Notes: generated by a model from the sequence alone, not told the origin. Positions 43,937-56,179 are shown, numbered from the stretch's first letter. The stretch is 64,000 nt of DNA from Adenophora triphylla var. japonica (GCA_022495995.1 JAFEMH010002436.1:124001-188000); one strand, 5' to 3'. A program made the numbers and translations.

Positions 43937-44246
43937 CTCCCTCCGTCCCAATCTAAATGTCCAAACTTTCCTTTTTGAGCGTCCCATTGAAAATGTCTCA
44001 TTTCCAAAAAAGGAAAGTTTTTTTCACTATTCAACCCACTCATTCTCTCTCCTACTTTACTTTTACACTCACAACATTCTCTCTCCTAACTATTCCTCCC
44101 ACTCATTCTCTCTCCTATTTAATTTTTCATACTCACAACATTTAAACTTTTTCTCTTTCCTACCTCACTTTTTCTCTTTCCTACCTCACTTTCCTTAATT
44201 CCCGCGCCGAACCCATTTTTGGACATTTAGATTGGGACGGAGGTAG
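43937..44246. mobile_element. Stowaway-type MITE 1
   Basis: CTCCCTCCGTCCCAATC with GATTGGGACGGAGGTAG as the other end; TA on both sides. The ends pair for over 25 bases (ATCTAAATGTCCA included). Interior has repeated CTCATTCTCTCTCCTA, shared by all Stowaways here. Confidence 0.92.
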
Positions 44247-44587
44247 TATTTTTTAAAACTTTTCAATTTACAACTTGGAATATAGGAAAATTGACCTTTA
44301 ATCTTTCAAAAGGAAAAATCATGACTGCACTATCATCTAAACCAATGCGCTGGCTTTAACTGGATCTATCAATTTACTAAATCAAACGTTACAAGTAAAA
44401 TACAATTTGAAGGTCTTTTGAGTGTAGTTTTCAAAGCGATTTTTGGATCATCATTTGAAACTTTCTATAGAAGATTATGACTGTTTTGATGAAGAGAAGT
44501 CATAGGAATATATTCATTCGAAAATTGACTATATTTTCATGTTTTTAATGTATTTTGAGGTTTCTATCTTATCTTATCTTTAAATAA
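44247..44587. other. Spacer, nothing recognised
   Basis: AT-rich, no supported frame or repeat. Confidence 0.4.
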
Positions 44588-44589
44588 TA

Positions 44590-44866
44590 CTCCCTCCGTC
44601 CCAACAATTGCTTCCTCTTTTTTAAAAATTACGCAAATTAAGGAAATGAGAGGGAAGTAAAGATGTTGTGAGTGTAATTTGAAAATAGGAGAGAGAATGA
44701 GTGGAGGGAATAGTAAATTATAATAGTGTTGTGAGTATTAAAATAATGAGGAGAGAGAATGAGTGGAGGAAATAGTAAAGATTCCTTTGCCAAAAAAGGA
44801 AAGTGGAAGCTATTAACGAGACACCCAAAATGGCAAAATGGGAAGCTACTATTGGGACGGAGGGAG
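44590..44866. mobile_element. Stowaway-type MITE 2
   Basis: CTCCCTCCGTCCCAACAAT against ATTGGGACGGAGGGAG, TA on both sides, 277 bp. Confidence 0.92.
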
Positions 44867-44875
44867 TATTTGTTA

Positions 44876-46120
44876 GATCATGTTTAATGGTGAACGAATT
44901 TTTCGTTCATCACGTGAACGAAACTGGCATGTAAATGAAATTTCGATCATGCTAGCTTACATTCTGTAGTGGTGAACAAATTTTTCGTTCATAGAAATAT
45001 TTTTTAATAGAAATTTGATATTATAAAATTAATAATATACATTAATAAATATTATTTTTTATTAACATCATTAACAATAAATATTTTTTTATTATTTTAC
45101 TTAATACACAATTTTAAAAAATTAAACACTCATAAATAAACGTTAAATTACGATAATTTAAAACATTACACTCATGAAAATTGTGTTGGAATAGTTTTGA
45201 AAATTGTGTTGCTGAAAATTTTGTACGAAATTGGGATCGTTTGCCAGCATTTGCTCGAACCAAGTATGATCAGGATTTGTTCCAGATTATGAGAACTATT
45301 CCCGTAATTACTCATAATAAAAAAAAATCTTGATTTTTTTTGCTAAGTATAGAGAAAGAAAGTATGAAAGAAGAGATGTACTCCCTCCGTCCCGCTAGTA
45401 ACCGCACTGTTACTGTTTGCGCGGGAATTAAGGAAAAAAATAATGATATAAATATTATGAGTGTAAAAGTAAAATAGGAGAGAGAATGAGTGGAGGAAAT
45501 AGTAAATTATAATGGTGTTGTGAGTATTAAAATAATGTATGAGAGAGAATGAGTGGAGGGAATAGTAAAGATTCTTTGCCATTTTAGGAAGTGTGCGATC
45601 TGTAATGGGACACGCCCAAAATAGAAAGTGTGCGGTTTGTAGCGGGACAGAGGGAGTACATAATCTAGCAATCTTGAGCTCTAATTATAGTGAAAAATAA
45701 ACGTAAATTTGGATCTAAACGACGTCGTTTGACGCAAGAGAAAATTTAAATATATAAAAAATTAAAATTTTATCAAATATATACAATAATTTTTTTATCA
45801 TTTTTAAATAGGAAATATTAAAATTATGTCAAATATTATAAAATTAGACTCTATTTATAGAGGAAAAGAAATTATAAACTTTTTTAATATTTTTATTTCA
45901 ATAATATAATTTTAAAAATGTCAAAATTACAAAATACACATATAGCCATAACGAAATTTTCGCTCATGAATTCGTTCATGAAATGAACGAAACTCATGAA
46001 GGAAATTTCGTTCATGGTCATGAACGAAATTTCGTTCACCACTAATTGCCATGAACGAAATTTCGTTCACGGAATTGCTTTTGGTGAACGAAATTTCGTT
46101 CATCACCATTAATCATGCTC
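44876..46120. mobile_element. PIF/Harbinger-like non-autonomous element
   Basis: Left end GATCATGTTTAATGGTGAACG and right end CACCATTAATCATGCTC are imperfect inverted repeats. TTA is duplicated at 44873-44875 and 46121-46123. The ends carry repeated palindromes AACGAAATTTCGTT (at least four in the right 150 bp, degenerate on the left). About 970 bp once the nested Stowaway (45381-45656) is removed. No transposase frame. Confidence 0.75.
45381..45656. mobile_element. Stowaway-type MITE 3, nested
   Basis: CTCCCTCCGTCCCGCTA against TAGCGGGACAGAGGGAG, TA on both sides, 276 bp. It sits inside the Harbinger-like element. Confidence 0.92.
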
Positions 46121-46123
46121 TTA

Positions 46124-46686
46124 GTTCACTCTAGAATTTTTAGTATTCATAAACTTGGAGGGACATTTTAAATAATCTATAAATACCCTGATTAGTCTTT
46201 GTAAAGCAAAGTTGAATTTTGAATTGATTAAATATAAGATTGTGCTTTGTACCTTCTTTTACGTTTTTTATCTATTCGATAGATTTCGTTTAGCGGTTAA
46301 CATTGTTCACCTATATCTCTTTGATAAATTTCAAAAGTGGTGAGTGTTTATATCATGTTTCTTCAAGGTGGATTCATTGAATTGGTAACCATACTATCCA
46401 TTTTTATCCTATCACTTTTCTTTATTTTTCTTTTCGCTACATTTTTTGATATCATTGGAATTTGGATCATTGGAGTAATTGTTTCATTGGTTAAATAATA
46501 CAAGAGTGAGAAATAATAAATTATAGTAAATTGGATACTCCATCCGTTCCAAAATGCTTGCAGTTTTTAGAGAGATTTTTTTTCCTAAAATACTTACAGT
46601 TTAATAGTTTTTCATAAAAAATTGACATATTTTGCCAAATCTGCCCTTAAAAGATTAAGGCCAATAAAGGGCTTATCCCATCATTA
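46124..46686. other. Spacer with one Stowaway-like end
   Basis: TACTCCATCCGTTCCAAAAT at about 46535 looks like a lone Stowaway end without a partner. No gene is recognised. Confidence 0.4.
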
Positions 46687-46870
46687 TCTATAGTATAAAT
46701 AAGAACTGTTCACCTCAACATGTGAACAGTTCAATGAATAGTGTCAAATGTCAAATTTTTCATTTTGTCCTCACTAAGTTGTTCCTTGACCATTTTGCCC
46801 TTAAAAAAAATAATTTTTAATTAAAAAAAAAAAAAACAAACACGTGTTCTCGAACACGGGCTTTTACTAG
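46687..46870 (+). mobile_element. Miniature Helitron (184 bp)
   Basis: Starts TCTATAGTATAAATAAGAAC and ends in CTAG. It is preceded by A and followed by T, the Helitron insertion context, with no duplication. A 7-bp hairpin CGTGTTC/GAACACG (46843-46858) lies 8 bases before CTAG. Near the 5' end GAACTGTTCAC and GTGAACAGTTC (46703-46713, 46722-46732) form an 11-bp inverted repeat. No coding capacity. Confidence 0.75.
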
Positions 46871-47395
46871 TTTATTACATGAAAAGAAGTTGTATTATTA
46901 ATACGATAATTATTAATACAAGAATAAATAATAATGTTTATCCTTATTCTTGTCTTTGTGTTTTGTTTGTGATATACTATGTAAAATTCTAAAAAACAAT
47001 AAATTTAAGAAAAATCTATCATTTGGAAAAAAGGTGTTTTGAAATGTCACGAGATGAAAAAGTGTTACTGGAGGCATATTCGTCTCAATAATTATATGGG
47101 CCATTTGCTAAATTTGAATATTGGACCCGTAATATTTAAATAAAACCAACAAAATCTATACTCCCTCTGTTTAAATTGGGAAAACAGAATTATTCCCCTT
47201 AACTTAAGAATTGGTTGCAAATATGTCCATAGCATCAAAAATTGGCACATTTGCCCCTAAACTCAATGTATAATAGGGCAGATTTGATCTTCGTTAATTT
47301 TCATCTAATATTTAACGATTATGAAACCTAAATTGAATTAAAACGACATAAATGCGGTAAATTGTGAACTATTAAACTATAAATCCTAAAGAATA
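46871..47395. other. Spacer left of Copia-F
   Basis: AT-rich. ACTCCCTCTGTTTAAATT near 47160 is another single Stowaway-like end. The stretch 47190-47330 is loosely like the dispersed repeat of 2355-2640. Confidence 0.4.
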
Positions 47396-47545
47396 TTTTA
47401 GTCATAGAGTTTTTCAACTTGAAAAGGAATTGCACAATCTAGAACAAGGTTCTAGCTCAGTTGAAATATATTACCATAAATTGAAAGGTTTGTGGGATGA
47501 AAGCAATGCTCTAGACACAGTTAATACATGTTTTTGTGCTTGCAC
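47396..47545 (+). pseudogene. Copia-F gag, left fragment
   Basis: Translates as RVFQLEKELHNLEQGSSS, then VEIYYHKLKGLWDESNALD, the capsid centre of copia gag. It reaches TGCAC (47541-47545), the target duplication of Copia-G, and continues at 55666. Confidence 0.8.
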
Positions 47546-48388
47546 TGTTGGTGTAATGCCCTAGGCTTTAGTTATGTTTAACTGAAAACCGTTATGTATC
47601 ATCTTTATCGTTTATGTTTATTATTTGATTATTATATAGTTTGCATATTTATTGTAATAATCTCCGTCCCTAATTATTAAGAGAATAATTAGTATAATTG
47701 TCAATGGATAATCATATGATGATTATATGCATAGAGATGCACATTGAAATTATGGGTACTTGTTAGAGAACAAGTGACTGGACTTGACCCGTATGAGATT
47801 TATGTCATGGTCAAATGTCATAAGTAAATCTCATAAGGTTACTTCATTTAGTCCCTAGACTCGAGATTATCATGACCTTTACATATGATGAAAAGTTATG
47901 TTTGATTTTAGTCAAACGGTATCTTAACACGATATCTATAAAGGCTATCTTTGGCATGATCGGATTCATGATGGGAAGGATGATAAGTCAAGATGGAATT
48001 TGTCCCTCAAAAGAGAGATGTTTTGCTTGGGCCCCTCGATGAGTGATAATGATGAAAGCGTGTGGCCACACCCCAATATGATTGGACTATCATTATACTC
48101 AAGATCGAGAAAGCATTGAACAAATACAAGTTGACGTGGACCATGACTTGTGTTCAATATAACATCGTGAGACAAAGGGAGAAATGGAAGTGTACCATTG
48201 GAAACGTGAACTCTTACGTTATATTATTTGGGTAGACATAATGGCTTGCTAGAGTCCGCTTATGTCTTATGGGATTCGATATGATCGAACTCATTGCCAA
48301 CATAATATAATCCTATTGGGTCACACACAACTAGAATGAATTGGTTAAACCAAAGGAAGAATGATTGAGAGTTCCTGCATATGGCAAC

Positions 48389-48480
48389 TTATGTCACGCG
48401 ACATAACTAGCCACTGGCTAGTTATGTCACGCGACATAACTAGCCACTGGCTGGTTATGTCGCGCGACATAACTAGCCAC
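48389..48480 (+). promoter_or_regulatory. U3 array of ATGTCACGCGACAT palindromes (5' LTR)
   Basis: Three copies spaced about 31 bp. The middle one has 13-bp arms GGCTAGTTATGTC and GACATAACTAGCC around 4 bases. It ends about 60 bp upstream of the TATA box. The third copy has CGCG in place of CACG. Confidence 0.8.
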
Positions 48481-48541
48481 AGACGCGTTTTTGACAGTCT
48501 GTTCTCCTAATTCGATTAGGAAACATATTTACACTAAAGTA

Positions 48542-48552
48542 GTATAAATATG
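48542..48552 (+). promoter_or_regulatory. TATA box of Copia-G 5' LTR
   Basis: GTATAAATATG; the partner in the 3' LTR is at 55229-55239. Confidence 0.6.
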
Positions 48553-48975
48553 TGAGGTCTGTCAACCCTAAGGCCTGGCCGAAATTTTCAAGGGAAAATC
48601 ATAACAAAATACTCTCAATATTCTTCCATAAGTTTTAGGAATCTAGCAATTCCCAACCCGAGAATTGTTCTCGACATTCATATTTGTGTGGATTACCAAA
48701 AGAGGGTCTTAGTTTTGTTCAAACAAATCAAAGACCTAGAGTTCAAATACAAGATCCAAAGGAGTTGAAGATTCGAAGATTTGAAGATCAAAAGTTTGTG
48801 ATTACGAATCACATAATTATCCGTTCGATAGCTCAAGACCGGAAAGCAATTTAGGTTGGTAAATTCTATCTCATAGCAATTCAATTTAATCGTATAGAAC
48901 GGATCTTAGGGCTTGGGTTTTGTGTTAATTTGATGCTTAATTCCGCCGCGCATGGATCCATAAAACCCAACAAAG

Positions 48976-48988
48976 TGGTATCGTGAGC
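48976..48988 (+). other. Primer binding site of Copia-G
   Basis: TGGTATCGTGAGC, three bases inside the LTR, an initiator-Met type site with a small change. Confidence 0.8.
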
Positions 48989-49207
48989 CCCGTTCATATG
49001 GTTAAGTTTGAATTAACATGCTAGAATGATTATATAAATTGTTTATATGTTCGTTGCATGTTTTTGTATTCGATAGAATTTTGATTGTTTATGTGAAACA
49101 ATGTGAAAATCGTTTTCGAATTATGTTGAATTAAATCTGTAAAAGGGTTGTTTTATATGATTTAATTGCATGTAATCTGAATTGATTGAAATCTGAAATC
49201 TGCGACC

Positions 49208-49321
49208 GGCTACCTATGTCGTGCGACATAGTAGGCCACAGAGGAAATTCGGTAATCCGGCCGGTTATGTCACGCGACATAACTAGCCACCGGCTAGTTA
49301 TGTCACGCGACATAATAAGCC
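49208..49321 (+). repeat. Internal array of the same palindromes as in U3 (Copia-G)
   Basis: Three copies of ATGTCRYGCGACATA with flanking GGCTA/TAGCC, in the leader downstream of the primer site. One is ATGTCGTGCGACATA; two are ATGTCACGCGACATAA. Confidence 0.8.
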
Positions 49322-50150
49322 AAATCAAGCGTAATCGGTTTGTTTAATTTTTACGCTAATCTATGATTGTGTTTGCAATCTGAGATGTTTTATGTCTTAA
49401 TCTGGATGCTATAAATTTCTGGAAATAAAATTTATAGGGCTATGCTAGATTAATTCATTGTTTATGATGCATGCTTAATTAATTCAAATGTGTTTTATTA
49501 ATTGTTGCGATGCATGAATTTTTTGTTCTTAAGTGTTAAGAATTTTATTAGATGTTTAGTTGAAACATTGAATTGTGATTTCCTAAAATGCTTAGTTGAA
49601 TCATTGCATTATAGTTTCCTAATATGTTTAGATTTAAATTTTGGATTTTATGATTGTTTATGGAAACAAGTCATAATTACGCGAAATTTAAAAGGAAACT
49701 AATTGTTTATAAAAGGTAGTGATTATGTTGCCAAATCAGAGTTGATTTCTAATTGTGCATGACTAGGAGAGTTCTGTCTAAGGAAGAGTTGGTACTTAAG
49801 TAGCCCTTGTGGCTCACCTATCTTCCTGGGAACTTACCTGGTGCATGATTATGACTATCTTTGCTGATATGCTTATAATCTACCTTAAAGAACCTTCATT
49901 TAACTTTTAAGTTCTTTATGCCAATCCATGATTTAAACACTTGAGACCACTCGGATAGTTTTGGGTGGGCTTGCCATAGCAAGGTGCTTTGATTCTATTC
50001 CGTTTGCGAGCAAGATGAGGAAATGGTGGTTCCTATACGTTTAAAATGGATGAACTTAATTGGGTTATCAAAATGGTTTTGGACCCAAGGCATAAGATGA
50101 GATTAAAATATGCTTGGACATATGATGTCTTAAATAAATCTCATAAAAGA

Positions 50151-50358
50151 TCCTAAGAGTCATATATGATATGATTGATGTTTTCTACCTAATTAGTTTA
50201 ATCTTGAGCGGTGCGCCATAGCGTACTTGAGATTAAATTAAAGTTGGATCTTAGTCCTAAGAGTCATATACGATATGATTGATGTTTTTCTACCTAATTA
50301 GTTTAATCTTGAGCGGTGCGCCATAGCGTACTTGAGATTAAATTAAAGTTGGATCTTA
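50151..50358. repeat. 104-bp tandem duplication in Copia-G
   Basis: 50151-50254 and 50255-50358 are almost identical; both contain GAGCGGTGCGCCATAGCG. Confidence 0.9.
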
Positions 50359-50799
50359 GCCCATTGAATGCATATTATGCTTATTAGCATTAGAAGGTGT
50401 ATGATTTAGTGGGAGTATTTGTAAAATACATTATTTGCTCTTAAATGATAAATTTGTTGATATTGATATGTGTTCATATAATTTGTATATTTTGTTGTAG
50501 AAGTAGCATTACATAATGATAATTGCGATTCGTCCTTATGAAGGACAAAGTTCGAAATGAATGATACAAATAATTTTGATTGGATCAAAAGCCTAAAGAA
50601 TGGTTCTTAGGTAAATTTGTACGTTCATTACGAATCCGTTCCTATTGAACCTATTGCAAATGTTGCAAAGGGCAAATAAGGAAGCAATATTAGAAACATA
50701 GTGATGATTCTGACAATATTGCTTGCCTTATATTTGTCACCATGTTCAAAGGCTCTTATGAAGAACCTTGTGCACATGATAAATACTTTTGTTCTAGCA

Positions 50800-51100
50800 C
50801 ACCGCAAAAAGGGAAATGTTCCAAGTGCAAGCTAGGCAAAAGATGTATGTTGTGGTGAAAGCTCTTAATTCATGAGATGAAAGAAGGAGCAATCCGCAAA
50901 TTGTGTTAATGGTTGACACAATAAAAGGGTTCATAAAGGAAGGAAAAGAAGGTAAAGCAAAAGTTGCTAAACCTAGGACAAATGTTGTCATAGCCGAAGA
51001 GGCTAAACCCAAAGTGTCTCAAAAAGGATGCATTTTGCTATCATTGCAATAAGATTGTCATTGGAAACAAAGTTGCAAGGCTTATTAGGAAGGCCTAAAA
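50800..51100 (+). pseudogene. Copia-G gag/zinc-knuckle scrap
   Basis: AAAAAGGATGCATTTTGCTA and following bases read as KGCIFCYHCNKI, a damaged CCHC knuckle of copia gag. Surrounding frames are broken, and no capsid or protease is recognisable. Confidence 0.45.
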
Positions 51101-51406
51101 GGTGAAGAAGGGCAATATGATTGCTACTACTTCAAGTATCTATATGATAGATATTTTCCTTTCGACTTCTTGTTCTTGGGTATATGATACCGGATTGGAT
51201 CCCACATTTGTCTAAATGTGCAAGGAGCAAAGAATAGAAAGCTACTCAAATAAGGTAAATTAAACCTAAGCATGGAAATGGAGCAAGAGTTGCAACATTA
51301 GCCATAAGGGACTTATGAAGTCACTTTGCCTTGTGAAGTAGTACTTGTTTTGAACAAGTATGACTACGTTCCGGATTTGAGTAGGAGTATTATTTTCGTT
51401 TCTTAA

Positions 51407-52509
51407 ATGGATGATGAAGGATATAATTTTCTTATTTTCAATAAGAAGTTTTATATTTATTTAATAATATGTCTTATTGTAATGCATATGTCATTAAATG
51501 GTCTTCATATCCTTGATGATGAGAAACAAAATAATATTGAAGATATCTATGATATAAATGGGAAATCTAAACCGAACAATATGAACAAAGCGTTTATATG
51601 GCATTGCCGGCTTGGTCAAATAAATAAGAAACATATATCTAAACTCCATTAACATGGACTTTTAGACTCATATGACCATGAATCATTTGAGGAATGTGGA
51701 TCTTATTTATTGAGATTATCGACCAAACCACCCTACACTAAAGTAGTGGGAGGGCTAGTGACTTATTGGTCATTATACATGAGATGTATGTGGACCATTA
51801 AGAAGCATTGCTAGGGGAAGATTTCGGTATTTCATCACATTTCGCTAAAGACTTATCTAGATATGACTATGTCTATCTGATGAAGTCCAAAGGTGAATCG
51901 TTTGAAATGTTTCGAACATTTCAAAGATGAAGTACAAAATAACTTGGTAAAACTATTAAGTACTTCGATTAGATCGAGGTAATGAATATTTGAGCCAAGA
52001 ATTTGACAATCATCTCAAAACTATGAAATCGTTTCAAAGTTGACTCCAACCGGAACACCACATTGTATGGTGTGTCTGAAAGGAGGAATTGAAACTTGTA
52101 GGACATGGTTCGTTCGATGATGTGTCAATCAGACTTTCCTATTTCCTATTTCCTTTTGAGGATATGCATTAGAAATAATGCGGTTACACTGAATCGAGTC
52201 CCTACTAAATCGGTTCCTAAGGCCCCACATGAGATGTGGCATGGAAGAAAACTTAGTTTGTCTTTCATGAAGATTTGGGGTTGCGAATCTTATGTAAAGA
52301 GACTTGTCTCTTATAAGTTAGCACCAAATCTGACAAGGTTATTTTCGGATATTGACTTTACAATCACAAAGAGAACAAAATGTTTGTTGCTCTACACGAT
52401 TTGTTTCTTGAGAAATAGTTTCTCAATAAAGAATCTAGTGGGAGTAAAATTAATCTTGAAAGAAGTTCAAGAACCCGAAAATAATATGGAACCAAGAGTA
52501 GAGACGTAA
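51407..52509 (+). pseudogene. Copia-G integrase scraps
   Basis: IWHCRLGQINKKHISKLH (about 51596-51650) is the H-zinc motif. About 51955-52020 reads in pieces like a decayed RSDRGGEYLSQEF region. 52180-52290 reads RVPTKSVPKAPHEMWHGRK and SFMKIWGCESYVKRL, the usual segment after the core. Deletions and frameshifts lie between all pieces. Confidence 0.75.
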
Positions 52510-52679
52510 CCAAGTTCACAAAGGAGTTGTGAAACCGGTTCAAGATGCACAAGTCCATCGTAGATTGGATAGGATCCGATCCGAACTCAAGAAATAGTAA
52601 TTTCTCGTTGCGGAAAGTGATGAAGTGGAAGTCATTGAGAATGACAATCCTACTTGCTATCAAGAAGCGATGTCCTCTC

Positions 52680-53520
52680 CTAATTTGGATAAATGGTTAG
52701 GAACCATGGAATCCAAATTACAATCCATGTTTAACAATCAAGTTTGGAACTTGATTGGGCTACCTAAAAGTGTAAAAACTAAAGGGTGCAAGTAGGTCTT
52801 CAAAGACCGACATGGATGTGAAGGTGTATACTTTCATGACTAAGGATTGTAACAAAGGGATTTAGGCAAATTCATAGTATTGACTATGTTGAAACCTTTT
52901 CGCCGCCACAATGTCGAAGTCTGTTAGATTTTCAATTGCCATTATCACATATTGTGACTATGTGATATGACAAATGGATGTCAAACGACTTTCTTTAAAT
53001 GGAAAGATTATTAAGGATGTGTATAGTACACAACCCGAATAGTTTGACGATCCAAGAAACTCTAATAGAGTATGCATGTTGCAAAGATCCATGAGATGGG
53101 TTGAAGCAAGCTTAAAGGAATTGGAATCTTCGTTTTGATGAATTGGTCAAAGAGTTTGACTTTATCAAGTACGAAGATGAACCTTGTGTATGCATGAAAT
53201 TCATGGGAGCGTAGTATTATTTCTATTGTTTATTACAATGATATCTTAATCATTGGAAAACAAGTTCCGATACTTAAGACTCGTTAAGTCTTGGTCAAGG
53301 AAAGGTTTCTCAATGAAAGATATGGGTGAAGCCGCTTACATCCTTGGCATCAAGATATATAAAGATGGATCTAGAAGGATAAATTGGTTTGAGTCAGTGT
53401 TCACATTGACAAGATTCTTAGAAGAGTCTAAGAAGAGTATCTTGTCAATGGGTCATGGTATTTCTCTTAGCAATATTCATTGTCTTATGACAACTGATGA
53501 GCAAAAGGGAAATGAATGAA
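52680..53520 (+). pseudogene. Copia-G RT scraps
   Basis: 52690-52790 reads like the WLGTMESKLQSMFNNQVW entry region. 52960-53050 is like QMDVKTTFLNGK. GFSMKDMGEAAYILGIKIYK (53307-53366) is the copia connection region. The YVDD box is not intact (near 53230). Confidence 0.72.
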
Positions 53521-54231
53521 GTTCCATATGCTTCGGTATTTGGATCCGTCATGTATGCCATGATTTGTACTAGACCCGACGTCTCATATGCTCTAAGCAT
53601 GATGAGTCGATATCAATCTGATCCCGATATAAACCATTGGAAGGCAGTCAAGATGATCCTTAAGTACTTAAGAAGAACTAAGGATATGTTCTTGGGATTT
53701 GAAAGATTGGAAGTTAATCTTGTTGTAAGGGTTACATAGGTGCTAGCTTCCAAACTGACAAAGTTATTTTAAAATCGCAATTAGGATTTGTGTTTGTGCT
53801 TATTAGAGGTGCAATTTTGATTGGAAGAGTTCCAAGCAGAAATTGTAGCCGATTCTGCTACTAAGGCCATATTTTAGCAACATATGATGTAGCTAAAAGA
53901 GGGCAGTTTGGATCAAAAGTTCATTTAGTATTTTGGAAATACTCCAAGTATTTTTCCAAGTATCACTAATCGGTGAAACTTTTGTTATGACAATAGTGGT
54001 GCCACTTGTGCTATCAATGGAACCAAGGTCACAACAAATGATCCAAACACTCACTTAGACGTTCTTCAAGAAATTCATGAAGAATGAGAAGACGTTAAAA
54101 TATACAAAGTATCAACCGATGATGACATATGGGATTCACTTACAAAGATCCTCGCATAGGCAGAAGCATGATGGGCATGTTAGATCCATGAGTATTCGAT
54201 ACATAAATGAAGCCTAGTGCAAGTGGGAGAC
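53497..54231 (+). pseudogene. Copia-G RT end and RNase H scraps
   Basis: VPYASVFGSVMYAMICTRPD and VSYALSMMSRYQSD (53520-53640) are well kept. Further on only broken RNase H words remain. The polypurine tract GCAAGTGGGAGAC (about 54219-54231) abuts the 3' LTR. Confidence 0.78.
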
Positions 54232-55660
54232 TGTTGGTGTAATGCCCTAGGCTTTAGTTATGTTTAACTGAAAACCGTTATGTATCATCTTTATCGTTTA
54301 TGTTTATTATTTGATTATTATATAGTTTGCATATTTATTGTAATAATCTCCGTCCCTAATTATTAAGAGAATAATTAGTATAATTGTCAATGGATAATCA
54401 TATGATGATTATATGCATAGAGATGCACATTGAAATTATGGGTACTTGTTAGAGAACAAGTGATCGGACTTGACCCGTATGAGATTTATGTCATGGTCAA
54501 ATGTCATAAGTAAATCTCATAAGGTTACTTCATTTAGTCCCTAGACCTGAGATTATCATGACCTTACATATGATGAAAAGTTATGTTTGATTTTAGTCAA
54601 ACGGTATCTTAACACGATATCTATAAAGGCTATCTTTGGCATGATCGGATTCATGATGGGAAGGATGATAAGTCAAGATGGAATTTGTCCCTCAAAAGAG
54701 AGATGTTTTGCTTGGGCCCCTCGATGAGTGATAATGATGAAAGCGTGTGGCCACACCCCAATATGATTGGACTATCATTATACTCAAGATCGAGAAAGCA
54801 TTGAACAAATACAAGTTGACGTGGACCATGACTTGTGTTCAATATAACATCGTGAGACAAAGGGAGAAATGGAAGTGTACCATTGGAAACGTGAACTCTT
54901 ACGTTATATTATTTGGGTAGACATAATGGCTTGCTAGAGTCCGCTTATGTCTTATGGGATTCGATATGATCGAACTCATTGCCAACATAATATAATCCTA
55001 TTGGGTCACACACAACTAGAATGAATTGGTTAAACCAAAGGAAGAATGATTGAGAGTTTCGCAGATATGGCAACTTATGTCACGCGACATAACTAGCCAC
55101 TGGCTAGTTATGTCACGCGACATAACTAGCCACTGGCTGGTTATGTCGCGCGACATAACTAGCCACAGACGCGTTTTTTGACAGCCTGTTCTCCTAATTC
55201 GATTAGGAAACATATTTACACTAAAGTAGTATAAATATGTGAGGTCTGTCAACCCTAAGGCCTGGCCGAAATTTTCAAGGGAAAATCATAACAAAATACT
55301 CTCAATATTCTTCCATAAGTTTTAGGAATCTAGCAATTCCCAACCCGAGAATTGTTCTCGACATTCATATTTGTGTGGATTACCAAAAGAGGGTCTTAGT
55401 TTTGTTCAAACAAATCAAAGACCTAGAGTTCAAATCTGAAGATCCAAAGGAGTTGAAGATTCGAAGATTTGAAGATCAAAAGTTTGTGATTACGAATCAC
55501 ATAATTATCCGTTCGATAGCTCAAGACCGGAAAGCAATTTAGGTTGGTAAATTCTATCTCATAGCAATTCAATTTAATCGTATAGAACGGATCTTAGGGC
55601 TTGGGTTTTGTGTTAATTTGATGCTTAATTCCGCTGCGCATGGATCCATAAAACCCAACA
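54232..55660 (+). repeat. 3' LTR of Copia-G
   Basis: 1429 bp. Palindrome array at 55075-55166, TATA at 55229-55239; less than 1% different from the 5' LTR. Confidence 0.95.
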
Positions 55661-55665
55661 TGCAC

Positions 55666-56082
55666 ATGTGGATCTGGCAAGGCACAAGTAGAGAGAGATG
55701 AAGTGAAGAGGTTGATGCGATTCCTTTTGGGATTACATGAAAGTTTTGTGAATATTAGAGGCCAGATTCGTGTTATGAATCCACTTCCAAATGTCAGTAT
55801 AGCATATGGAATGGTTAAGCAGGAGGAATCTCAAAGGCAAGGGTTCATTCCTAATGTTTCAGATGCTTCACACATAAGAGCGAATGTGAGGTTTACACCT
55901 GTTCCACATAACCACAATCCACAACCTAAGTTTCAAGGTAGCACTTGTGTTAGAGGACCTTTTAAGAATAGAACTCACTGTGCACATTGTAGCTTAGAAG
56001 GACACACTAGAGATGAATGTTACAAGCTTATTGGCTATCCACCTGGGCATCCAATACATTCTGCAGGAAAAGGCAGAGTTTA
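55666..56082 (+). pseudogene. Copia-F gag, right fragment with zinc knuckle
   Basis: Continues from 47545: EVKRLMRFLLGLHESFVNI and PLPNVSIAYGMVKQEESQ. The knuckle CAHCSLEGHTRDEC is followed by YKLIGYPPGHP. It ends at TAG (56080-56082). Confidence 0.85.
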
Positions 56083-56179
56083 GAAACCTAGTGACACTAA
56101 AACTGGCCCTGGAAGACAGCAAAATAGTTATGCAATTGCAAACACATCTGGTGGTGGTTACACAAGTAATGCAAAGGCA

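Larger units (their letters stand above)
47546..48972 (+). repeat. 5' LTR of Copia-G
   Basis: Holds the palindrome array (48389-48480) and TATA box GTATAAATATG (48542-48552). Confidence 0.95.
47546..55660 (+). mobile_element. Copia-G: Ty1/copia element with young LTRs and ruined coding
   Basis: LTRs 47546-48972 (1427 bp) and 54232-55660 (1429 bp), TGTTGGTGTAATG to AAACCCAACA, with perfect target duplication TGCAC (47541-47545, 55661-55665). Primer site and polypurine tract are present. The LTRs differ at about a dozen sites (under 1%). In contrast, the internal 5.3 kb has only scraps of gag, integrase, RT and RNase H broken by many frameshifts and stops. Confidence 0.93.
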
